This document shows, in pieces, positions 1-5,027 of a DNA stretch of 5,027 nucleotides (the first letter of the stretch is position 1; the number at the start of each line of letters is the position of its first letter). This stretch comes from Acholeplasma sp. (GTDB taxonomy: Bacteria; Bacillota_I; Bacilli_A; Acholeplasmatales; Acholeplasmataceae), in contig DURF01000007.1 of the NCBI GenBank assembly GCA_012837395.1, forward strand, positions 1 through 5,027, written 5' to 3'. The translations under genes were made by a program, and so were the position numbers. The notes beneath the pieces are model-generated. The model had not been told where the DNA came from. It ran no database searches and worked only from the letters and a program-made list of their open reading frames with translations.

Positions 1-698
1 ATATCTTTTTCAAAAACACTAGGAGTTTCATTATTAAGAATTATAGATAAACTATTCATTAATGAAGATTTACCAACATTAGTATATCCAACAAGTGCAA
101 CCACCGGAATACTTGATTCTAAGCGTTTCTTTCTTGAAATATCATGTTCCTTAGATAAAGCTTTTAACTCATTTTTAATATTACTAATATCTTTTAATAA
201 ACGTCTTCTATCCATCTCAAGTTTAGTCTCACCTGGCCCTTTAGCATTATATGTTCCACCACCTTGTCGTGATAAAGATTTTCCCATTCCAACGAGTCTA
301 GGTAACATATATTCTTTTTGAGCAAGTGATACCTCTAACATTGATTGTCTTGTTTGTGCTCGCTCAGAAAAGATTGATAATATTAAAAAACTACGATCAA
401 TAACTTGAACATCTAAAGCATTTTCTAAATTATTTATTTGTGCGGGAGATAGTGGATCATCAAAAATTACCATTGATGCTTCATAAACATCAACTAAGGT
501 TTTAATCTCATCAACTTTTCCTTTCCCAACATAAAACCTTGAATTAATCCGTTCAGCTCTTTGAATAACTATATCAGCAGTATCAATATCAACTGCACTA
601 GCTAAGTGTTTTAATTCATCTAAAGAGTCTTTCATCTTATACTTACTATTAATTAGTTCTAATCCAACTAAAATTGCTAAATCTTTCTTTAAGTCCAT
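1..698 (-). CDS. hflX: GTPase HflX, N-terminal part (3' end cut by window edge)
   Basis: Ribosome-associated GTPase of the Obg-HflX superfamily; family members bind the 50S subunit and split or rescue stalled 70S ribosomes. About 232 residues are visible. The N-terminal HflX domain shows the family marks in order: YVGKGKVDEI (about 56-65), DDPLSPAQINNLE (80-92), and the basic helix AQTRQSMLEVSLAQ with PRLVGMG (114-139). The glycine-rich linker follows, with RQGGGTYNAKGPGETKLEMD (144-163). The G domain begins with a canonical Walker A, GYTNVGKS, at 204-211 (bases 66-89). The remaining G motifs and the C-terminus lie outside the window, so completeness cannot be judged. The ATG at 698-696 is chosen because AAAGGTGAG (710-702) sits just upstream and a good promoter lies behind it. 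The gene is divergent from cdaA. Identity is firm; the cellular role is taken from the family. Confidence 0.95.
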   Translation of the reverse strand, partial: MDLKKDLAILVGLELINSKYKMKDSLDELKHLASAVDIDTADIVIQRAERINSRFYVGKGKVDEIKTLVDVYEASMVIFDDPLSPAQINNLENALDVQVIDRSFLILSIFSERAQTRQSMLEVSLAQKEYMLPRLVGMGKSLSRQGGGTYNAKGPGETKLEMDRRRLLKDISNIKNELKALSKEHDISRKKRLESSIPVVALVGYTNVGKSSLMNSLSIILNNETPSVFEKD

Positions 699-719
699 TG
701 TCTCACCTTTTCTTCAAGT

Positions 720-748
720 ATTATATAATTTATAATAACTAATTGCAA
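720..748 (-). promoter_or_regulatory. Putative sigma-A-type promoter for hflX
   Basis: Read on the minus strand, TTGCAA (748-743) serves as the -35 and TATAAT (725-720) as a perfect -10, with exactly 17 bp between them. Transcription would start near 713, giving a leader of about 15 nt that is mostly the hflX Shine-Dalgarno. The spacing and -10 match the housekeeping consensus; activity is inferred. TTGCAA is its own reverse complement, but no well-spaced -10 faces it on the plus strand. Confidence 0.65.
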
Positions 749-765
749 ACAAACATCATTTATAA

Positions 766-784
766 TATGTTATAATATAACATA
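766..784. repeat. Inverted repeat (9-bp arms, 1-nt centre) over the cdaA -10; possible operator
   Basis: TATGTTATA (766-774), a single central A, then TATAACATA (776-784) form a perfect palindrome. It covers the extended -10 and the predicted transcription start of the cdaA operon, a position where a bound repressor would block initiation. Each arm carries only one G or C, and the surroundings are very AT-rich, so chance origin is a real alternative. No regulator can be named from the sequence. Confidence 0.35.
768..776 (+). promoter_or_regulatory. Putative extended -10 promoter for the cdaA operon
   Basis: TGTTATAAT is a perfect extended -10 (TGnTATAAT), which can work without a strong -35. 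No good -35 is seen 16-18 bp upstream. Transcription would start around 783, leaving a leader of about 19 nt before the ATG at 802, with the Shine-Dalgarno AAGGAG at 787-792. A second TATAAT at 761-766 lacks the TG extension and is a weaker candidate. Confidence 0.6.
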
Positions 785-801
785 CTAAGGAGCGTGAAAT
801 T

Positions 802-1563
802 ATGAACCTACTTTTTTCTATGCCAGATGTGGCATGGTGGAAAATATTAATTGATTTCTATCTTGTTTGGATAGTAGTCTTATTTACTGTTAGAATCGTT
901 TTTTCAAATAGTAGATTATTAAACTTTGCGATTATATTTATATTTTTATTAATCGGAAATTATGTAATTCAATATTTTGATATTAAAATAGCATCAGGTT
1001 TATTAGAATATATTATCGAATGGTATCCGATTGTAGTTATTGTTATTATGGCTCCAGATTTAAGAAGATTAATTGAGTTTATTTGGAAAAAAGATACAAA
1101 AGAAAGTGTCGCTATGATGGGTAATGAGCAAACAAGACAACAAATAGTAGAGGCAACCTTTCATTTATCAAGAAGAAAAATTGGTGCACTCATCACAATT
1201 GAGAAACATAATACCCTTGATCATTTTGCTGATAAAGCAATTATGATGAATTCACAAATATCAAAAGAATTATTAATTAACATCTTTGTTCCTAATACAC
1301 CACTACACGATGGAGCGGTAATTATTAGAGGAAATGAAATACTTTGTGCAGCAGCTTATTTTATCTTATCAGAACGCGAAGTAGAAGATAGAACAATGGG
1401 TTCACGCCATAGAGCAGCCTTAGGTATTAGTGAAGTATCTGACGGTTTAACAATTGTTGTTTCAGAAGAAACTGGTGATGTTTCAATTGCAGTTGAAGGC
1501 ATATTATTAAAAATGAATGATCCAGATAAGTTAATGGAATACTTATCAATGTTTATGAGGTGA
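802..1563 (+). CDS. cdaA: Membrane diadenylate cyclase CdaA (DacA/YbbP type)
   Basis: Makes the second messenger cyclic di-AMP from two ATP, at the inner face of the membrane. Three hydrophobic segments (about 14-34, 39-58, 64-84) are followed by the linker APDLRRLIEFIWKK (84-97), which matches the CdaA layout. The DAC (DisA_N) domain fills about 105-235. Both catalytic signatures are intact: DGA at 170-172 inside NTPLHDGAVII, and RHR at 202-204 inside GSRHRAALGISEVSD, then SEETG at 221-225. The length of 253 residues is slightly under the usual 270-280, mostly through a short C-terminus. The ATG has AAGGAG nine bases upstream and follows an extended -10 promoter. Unlike the common cdaA-cdaR-glmM order, a 56-codon membrane protein follows directly. 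TGA is the stop codon, showing the standard code. Confidence 0.96.
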   Translation: MNLLFSMPDVAWWKILIDFYLVWIVVLFTVRIVFSNSRLLNFAIIFIFLLIGNYVIQYFDIKIASGLLEYIIEWYPIVVIVIMAPDLRRLIEFIWKKDTKESVAMMGNEQTRQQIVEATFHLSRRKIGALITIEKHNTLDHFADKAIMMNSQISKELLINIFVPNTPLHDGAVIIRGNEILCAAAYFILSEREVEDRTMGSRHRAALGISEVSDGLTIVVSEETGDVSIAVEGILLKMNDPDKLMEYLSMFMR

Positions 1564-1564
1564 G
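1557..1564 (+). promoter_or_regulatory. Shine-Dalgarno GAGGTGAG that fixes the start of the 56-codon gene
   Basis: This strong ribosome-binding site spans the last codons and the TGA stop of cdaA and ends six bases before the ATG at 1571. Such placement is typical of translationally coupled genes. It is the main reason for accepting the small downstream reading frame as a real gene. Confidence 0.7.
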
Positions 1565-1570
1565 ATAAAA

Positions 1571-1741
1571 ATGAAAATATTAAAAAATATTATATTATTT
1601 ATTATAAATCCTTTCAGAACTTTTGGATTAGGAAGAACATCAGATAAAGTTGTTAAATATACTAATAAATATCCTTATGTTATGTATATATTAAGTTTTA
1701 TTATTGCGGCAGCGTTTATTATTTTTTATTATTTTATTTAA
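1571..1741 (+). CDS. Unrecognised 56-residue membrane protein between cdaA and the PAS protein
   Basis: I do not recognise this protein. It begins MKILKNIILFIINPFRTFG, a basic and hydrophobic stretch that may be an amphipathic membrane-surface helix or short membrane segment. A polar, charged middle follows (about 19-35, RTSDKVVKYTNKYP), then one clear transmembrane helix from about 36 to the C-terminus at 56. Evidence that it is real: the strong Shine-Dalgarno at 1557-1564, a start only seven bases after the cdaA stop, and a stop codon overlapped by the next gene's AAGGAG (1740-1745). It therefore fits tightly between two membrane-protein genes. It occupies the place where cdaR often lies but is far too short to be a YbbR-repeat protein. 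A role as a small partner or modulator of CdaA or of the PAS protein is inference from position only. Confidence 0.75.
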   Translation: MKILKNIILFIINPFRTFGLGRTSDKVVKYTNKYPYVMYILSFIIAAAFIIFYYFI

Positions 1742-1753
1742 GGAGTCAATTAA

Positions 1754-3337
1754 ATGTTTTTACAAAACCCGATTTTCCCACTTATAATGACAATATTTAC
1801 ATTGTTTGTAACAATAATTAATAGTATTCAAAACGAAAAACTGACAAAGAAAAGTTTGTCTTTTTCGTCTTTAATGTTAATTATTTCAATTACAACTTTT
1901 GTTATTTATCCTTCATTTATTGAGGGAAATGACTTACATGAAGAAGTATATTCCTACTTTAGTTTATTTGTTTATCTATACTTCTTTATTATCTTTATTT
2001 TAGCTTTTAAAACAGCTATTTTAAGAGCTAATCATTATCAATTATTTGTAAAATCAATAAGAGAAAGTAATTGGAATGCTTATTATATAGTAGATAGTAA
2101 AGAAAGAGTTAAAGATATTTCACAAAGTTTCTTAGAAGAACTAGGAATAGAAAAAAGTGAAGTAATCGGGAAAAAGATTTTTACAACCTTTAATAAAACA
2201 ATTAGATATCAGCAATTAAATGGTGCTCCAATTACTAACAAACAATTAGAACATTATTACAACAATTATAAAAAAGAAGCTAAAATTGGTGATAGTGAAG
2301 TTCAAGAACTTGTTATTTTAAATTTTGAAGGTGAACAAATTATATTTAAACTTTATATGCAACCAGTTTTTGCTTTAGGTAAATATAGAGGTAGAATAGT
2401 TGTTGGTGAAAAAAAGACTGATTTTGATTTATTAGGTGTAGAAAAAAAGTTATCAAAAAGCGAACAAACATTAGAAAGTATTAGACTAAAATTTATTTCT
2501 ACTTTAGAAATAAGTAAAGAAGGACTATTTTCAATTGATTTAGATGACAAATCAATTTGGGCAAGTAGTGGCTTAATAAATATATTGGATCTACCAAGTT
2601 CACATATGAACTTAAATGACTTTAGAAACTTAATTCATGAAGATGATTTGAAAGCATATTTAACGACAATAGGTGAACTATCTCTTTCAAAACAAAGATA
2701 TACAATAAGATACCGTATCTTAAAAAATGGTAGTTATATATGGGTTGAAGAAAGAGGTAAAAGAATCTTTGATGATCACTACACAACAACTATTATGGGA
2801 ACATTAAATCCTATTAATGTAAAACATTTTAGAGCATCAAACATAGAAGCACTAGATACACTAGAAGGATATCATCAATTACTCGTTAAACTAGCAAGAC
2901 TAATTAAAGAAGATAGATACTTTTATTTAATGTTACTAGAACTTACTAATATACCAACAATTAATGATAATTATGGTTGGGATGTTGGAAATATGATTAT
3001 GGCTGAATATATTACTAAAATGCGTAATTCATTTGTAACTGAAAATGGAGATATTTTCAGGATAAGCGGTTTGAAGTTTGTAGTTATTGTAACTAATCCA
3101 AATAAAATGGATACATTAAATAAAGGAATAAGACAAAACGAAAAATTGTTAAATCTTGATGTTAAATACGGTTCAATTAATACAGAACTAATTGTTCATG
3201 CTGGTATATCTATAAGTAAAGAAGACTTTGTTGTTGAAGAAAAATTATATCAAGCAGCAGAAGAAGCTTTAAAGATTGCTAAAAATGATAAAGTGACACA
3301 TCAAGGAATTTTTTACAAGGATATAAAAAATGAATAA
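1754..3337 (+). CDS. Membrane PAS-PAS-degenerate GGDEF sensor-like protein
   Basis: Membrane-bound signalling protein of 527 residues. Three hydrophobic segments (about 7-24, 37-54, 66-88) lead into a PAS-like domain (about 102-220, with YYIVDSKERVKDISQSFLEELG), then a charged, probably coiled-coil linker (about 225-248). A second PAS with PAC-type end covers about 250-355 (FRNLIHEDDLKAYL, RYRILKNGSYIWVEERGK). The C-terminus (about 366-520) has the GGDEF fold marks INDNYGWDVGN (403-413) and YQAAEEALKIAK (499-510). The signature loop reads RISGLKF (436-442) where active enzymes have RxGG(D/E)EF, so the metal-binding acidic residues are gone. No RxxD inhibitory site is seen just before it. Diguanylate cyclase activity is therefore unlikely. 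The layout recalls GdpP without its DHH/DHHA1 part. Start: AAGGAG at 1740-1745, eight bases before the ATG. The gene overlaps the next by 8 nt. Partnership with CdaA is inferred from position. Confidence 0.85.
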   Translation: MFLQNPIFPLIMTIFTLFVTIINSIQNEKLTKKSLSFSSLMLIISITTFVIYPSFIEGNDLHEEVYSYFSLFVYLYFFIIFILAFKTAILRANHYQLFVKSIRESNWNAYYIVDSKERVKDISQSFLEELGIEKSEVIGKKIFTTFNKTIRYQQLNGAPITNKQLEHYYNNYKKEAKIGDSEVQELVILNFEGEQIIFKLYMQPVFALGKYRGRIVVGEKKTDFDLLGVEKKLSKSEQTLESIRLKFISTLEISKEGLFSIDLDDKSIWASSGLINILDLPSSHMNLNDFRNLIHEDDLKAYLTTIGELSLSKQRYTIRYRILKNGSYIWVEERGKRIFDDHYTTTIMGTLNPINVKHFRASNIEALDTLEGYHQLLVKLARLIKEDRYFYLMLLELTNIPTINDNYGWDVGNMIMAEYITKMRNSFVTENGDIFRISGLKFVVIVTNPNKMDTLNKGIRQNEKLLNLDVKYGSINTELIVHAGISISKEDFVVEEKLYQAAEEALKIAKNDKVTHQGIFYKDIKNE

Positions 3338-3851
3338 AAAACAAGCCAGAGTTATTGCCAAACATAAACGCATGCAAATAACTAAAACTGATCATATAAT
3401 AAAATCAAAAATTATAACTCAAAAAATTGAAAGTCATCATAAATTTATAAATGCTAAAATAGTTGGTATTTATGCACCAATGAAAAATGAAGTTAATATC
3501 GACTTTTTAAATTTAGATAATAAAAAAGTTGTCTATCCGAGAGTTAATAAGAAAAAAGCTTTAGAATATGTTTTAGTTGATGATAAGACAAAATGGGAAA
3601 TTAACAAATTTGGTGTAAAAGAACCTAAAAATGGTAAAATAATTAATGAAGAAACAATTGATTTATTAATTATTCCAGCCCTAGCTAGAAATAATAGTAA
3701 TTACCGTTTAGGTTATGGTGCGGGATATTATGATAGATATTTAAAGGATAATTACCCATTATATACAATTGGAGTTATCTTTGATAATTATACACTTGAT
3801 TTTATTGAAGATTTTTGGGATATAGAATTAGATGAATTTATTTCAAATTAA
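3330..3851 (+). CDS. yqgN: 5-formyltetrahydrofolate cyclo-ligase
   Basis: Converts 5-formyltetrahydrofolate to 5,10-methenyltetrahydrofolate using ATP, returning stored folate to the one-carbon pool in the cytosol (5-FCL/MTHFS family; Fau in E. coli, YqgN in Bacillus). The 173 residues are a little below the usual 180-190. Visible marks are a basic N-terminal helix (MNKKQARVIAKHKR), YAPMKNEVNI (48-57) in the folate-binding region, FGVKEP (94-99), DLLIIPALAR (111-120), and the signature RLGYGAGYYDRYL at 126-138. The usual signature is GYGGGYYDR, so one glycine is alanine here, which is a small conservative change. The ATG lies inside the end of the preceding gene (8-nt overlap). AAGGAT at 3317-3322 provides the ribosome site. 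Co-transcription with its neighbours is likely. Confidence 0.93.
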   Translation: MNKKQARVIAKHKRMQITKTDHIIKSKIITQKIESHHKFINAKIVGIYAPMKNEVNIDFLNLDNKKVVYPRVNKKKALEYVLVDDKTKWEINKFGVKEPKNGKIINEETIDLLIIPALARNNSNYRLGYGAGYYDRYLKDNYPLYTIGVIFDNYTLDFIEDFWDIELDEFISN

Positions 3852-3863
3852 GGAAGTGACAAA

Positions 3864-4139
3864 ATGATAGTTGAAACTGAACATGGAACATATGAACTTA
3901 TAAAAAACTATAAAGAAGGCTTTGACTTATTAGCCTTTAATGAAAGATATGTTGATGTAGCTTTTGATAGATATCAATATTTAGTTGGGGATGTTTCAGC
4001 TGGTATTTTAAGAATTAAAGGTTTTAATTCTGATCCAAAAAGCCCTAGAGGCTTTAAAACAATTCCAGATTATTTAAATGAATCATGTAATCTTAATACT
4101 GCATATTACATTTTAAAAAGAATTAAAGTAAAGGACTAA
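3864..4139 (+). CDS. yutD: YutD-family protein
   Basis: Small cytosolic protein of the YutD-like family, conserved in Bacilli and relatives; its biochemical function is unknown to me. The 91 residues match the family's compact core: YELIKNYKEGFD (10-21), the central signature YQYLVGDVSAGILRIKGF (37-54; Bacillus members have a similar VGDWGYGQLRLKGF), and the C-terminal block IPDYLNESCNLNTAYYILKR (67-86), including the conserved cysteine. The start is set by AAGGAAG (3850-3856), which overlaps the stop codon of the cyclo-ligase gene, with about eight bases before the ATG. The Nfu gene follows after 6 bp. In Bacillus subtilis, yutD and the Nfu gene yutI also lie in the same yut region, so the neighbourhood looks partly conserved, although that comparison is from memory. 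Confidence 0.85.
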   Translation: MIVETEHGTYELIKNYKEGFDLLAFNERYVDVAFDRYQYLVGDVSAGILRIKGFNSDPKSPRGFKTIPDYLNESCNLNTAYYILKRIKVKD

Positions 4140-4145
4140 CTTACT

Positions 4146-4373
4146 ATGTCAGATATAAATAAACAAGTTGACGCAATGATTGATAAAATTAGACCATATA
4201 TATTAAGAGATGGCGGTGACATTGAAGTTACCAAAATTGAAGAGGGCATTGTTTATGTCAGAATGTTTGGAGCATGTGAAGGGTGTTTTGCGCTTGATGT
4301 TACGTTAAAACAAGGAGTAGAAAGATTGCTGCTTGAAAATGTTCCAGGAATAATTGGCGTAGTAAACGTCTAA
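4146..4373 (+). CDS. nfuA: Small Nfu/NifU C-terminal-type iron-sulfur carrier protein
   Basis: Stand-alone Nfu domain protein of 75 residues, expected to hold and hand on a [4Fe-4S] cluster between dimer subunits in the cytosol. Family marks are IRPYILRDGGDIEVTKIEEG (15-34), then MFGACEGC (40-47) with the CxxC cluster ligands C44 and C47, and LKQGVERLLLENVPGI (54-69). It equals the NifU C-terminal domain alone, with no A-type or U-type domain attached; Bacillus YutI is longer at about 110 residues. The residues after CxxC are FALDVT rather than the common PSS/PxS, a local deviation that leaves the cysteines intact. Translation probably uses AAAGGA (4130-4135), ten bases upstream and inside the end of yutD. 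Naming follows the family; yutI would be the Bacillus name. Confidence 0.92.
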   Translation: MSDINKQVDAMIDKIRPYILRDGGDIEVTKIEEGIVYVRMFGACEGCFALDVTLKQGVERLLLENVPGIIGVVNV

Positions 4374-4399
4374 ATATAAAAAAAGAAAGTAGATGAACG

Positions 4400-5027
4400 A
4401 TGAGAAAAATCGGATTTGTGGTAGACTCTACCTTTGGTTATAAAGGTAATGAGGCAACCGTTGTACCGTTAAACGTATTTATCGATGATAAAGAATATGT
4501 AGATGGCGAATTTGATGGTAGTTTAGTTGTTGAAGCATTAGAAAAAGATTTAAAAATGTCAACAAGTCAACCCTCACCAAATGCATTTTTAAATGCATAT
4601 GAAAAAGAACTAGCAAAAGGTTACGAACATGTTATTTGTTTGACGATATCTAGTAGTTTAAGTGGAACATTTAATAGTGCAAACTTAGGAAAAGATATTT
4701 TAGAAAATGATAATGTAACAATTATTGATACTAAAACTGTAAACTTAGGTTCAGAATATATCTTAGAAGAAGCGATTAAATATGCTAATTTAGGAAAATC
4801 TTTAGAAGAAGTTATTAAATATATTAACGACTTAATATCAAAAGGATCAATAATTTTTAGTGTTGATAATTTACAAACACTTGTCAAAGGTGGTAGACTT
4901 GGAAGATTAAGTGCTTTAATTGGTAGTGTATTAAAAATCAAGCCAATTTTAAGATTTAAAGAAGGAATTTTAAATGTTGAAGCTAAAGTTCGAGGATTAA
5001 TGGGAGTTTTTAAATACATAACAAACC
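4400..5027 (+). CDS. DegV/FakB-type fatty-acid-binding protein (3' end cut by window edge)
   Basis: Member of the DegV family, which binds a single fatty acid. In Firmicutes the FakB members present it to the kinase FakA for phosphorylation and entry into phospholipid synthesis. The visible 209 of an expected 280 or so residues include IGFVVDST (4-11), the ligand-contact motif TSQPSP (55-60), ISSSLSGTFNSA (83-94), and VKGGRLGRL (162-170), all in family order. The C-terminal domain with its conserved histidine is outside the window. Start choice: an in-frame TGA sits at 4394-4396, just upstream, so the ATG at 4400 is the first possible start and is needed to keep the first beta strand. The ribosome site is weak (a purine-rich AAAGAAAG near 4383-4389). 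The 26-bp gap after nfuA has no terminator, so read-through from the operon is likely. Confidence 0.92.
   Translation, partial: MRKIGFVVDSTFGYKGNEATVVPLNVFIDDKEYVDGEFDGSLVVEALEKDLKMSTSQPSPNAFLNAYEKELAKGYEHVICLTISSSLSGTFNSANLGKDILENDNVTIIDTKTVNLGSEYILEEAIKYANLGKSLEEVIKYINDLISKGSIIFSVDNLQTLVKGGRLGRLSALIGSVLKIKPILRFKEGILNVEAKVRGLMGVFKYITN

Noticed and set aside
1571..1741. Calling the small ORF a truncated CdaR (YbbR)
   Set aside because: No YbbR-like repeat or extracytoplasmic domain is present; it has its own strong ribosome site and a normal stop, so it is a complete small gene rather than a remnant.
2353..2550. 65-codon open frame on the minus strand
   Set aside because: It lies wholly antisense to the PAS/GGDEF protein gene, has no recognisable protein features, and reflects the codon bias of the real gene opposite.
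1754..3337. Calling the PAS-PAS-GGDEF protein GdpP (c-di-AMP phosphodiesterase)
   Set aside because: The chain ends right after the GGDEF fold; the DHH and DHHA1 domains that carry the phosphodiesterase activity are missing, and the next gene is plainly a folate enzyme, so it is not a split GdpP.
4374..4399. Possible terminator between nfuA and degV
   Set aside because: The gap is A-rich with no GC stem followed by a T run on the plus strand; nothing supports an intrinsic terminator.
4393..4443. ATG eight bases (7 nt) before the degV start, opening a 16-codon out-of-frame ORF, a possible leader peptide or alternative start
   Set aside because: It reads out of frame with DegV, stops at once after 16 codons, and has no good ribosome site; the ATG at 4400 gives the conserved first strand and VVDST motif.
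4621..5019. 132-codon open frame on the minus strand
   Set aside because: It is antisense to degV, whose family motifs are clear on the plus strand; the minus-strand product is low-complexity and resembles nothing.
1..5027. RNA genes, CRISPR arrays, insertion sequences, prophage or defence genes
   Set aside because: The window is almost fully occupied by housekeeping-type coding genes; I saw no tRNA/rRNA-like segments, spaced direct repeats, transposase or integrase frames, or inverted terminal repeats.

Overview
The window reads as a chromosomal segment of a very AT-rich, low-GC Gram-positive-type bacterium that uses the standard genetic code. TGA ends the diadenylate cyclase gene, and tryptophan is written TGG throughout. 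This excludes the Mycoplasma/Spiroplasma code (TGA = Trp). It fits Acholeplasma/Izemoplasma/Haloplasma-like Mollicutes relatives or another AT-rich Bacilli/Erysipelotrichia-type lineage. The gene families (HflX, CdaA, YutD, stand-alone Nfu, DegV/FakB) are all usual in that part of the tree. The exact taxon is an inference.

Layout. Positions 1-698 hold the N-terminal part of hflX on the minus strand; it runs off the left edge just after its Walker A motif. Positions 699-801 are a divergent promoter region. It holds a good -35/-10 pair for hflX and an extended -10 for the rightward genes, with a 9+9 bp palindrome lying across that -10. From 802 to the right edge, seven genes lie head to tail on the plus strand with almost no spacers: cdaA (c-di-AMP synthase), an unrecognised 56-residue membrane protein, a membrane PAS-PAS-degenerate-GGDEF protein, 5-formyltetrahydrofolate cyclo-ligase, a YutD-family protein, a small Nfu iron-sulfur protein, and a DegV/FakB-type fatty-acid-binding protein cut by the right edge. 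Several Shine-Dalgarno sequences overlap the preceding stop codon, one gene pair overlaps by 8 nt, and I see no internal terminator. The block therefore looks like one operon.

How it might work together. The cyclase keeps all catalytic motifs, so c-di-AMP synthesis is expected. In many Firmicutes cdaA is followed by cdaR (YbbR) and glmM; here those places are taken by a tiny membrane protein and a membrane sensor-like protein. That sensor resembles the front half of the c-di-AMP phosphodiesterase GdpP (membrane segments, PAS, degenerate GGDEF) but has a second PAS and no DHH/DHHA1 phosphodiesterase part. This cdaA - small membrane protein - sensor trio is the most interesting part of the window. 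The downstream genes (folate, YutD, Nfu, DegV) look like ordinary housekeeping functions.
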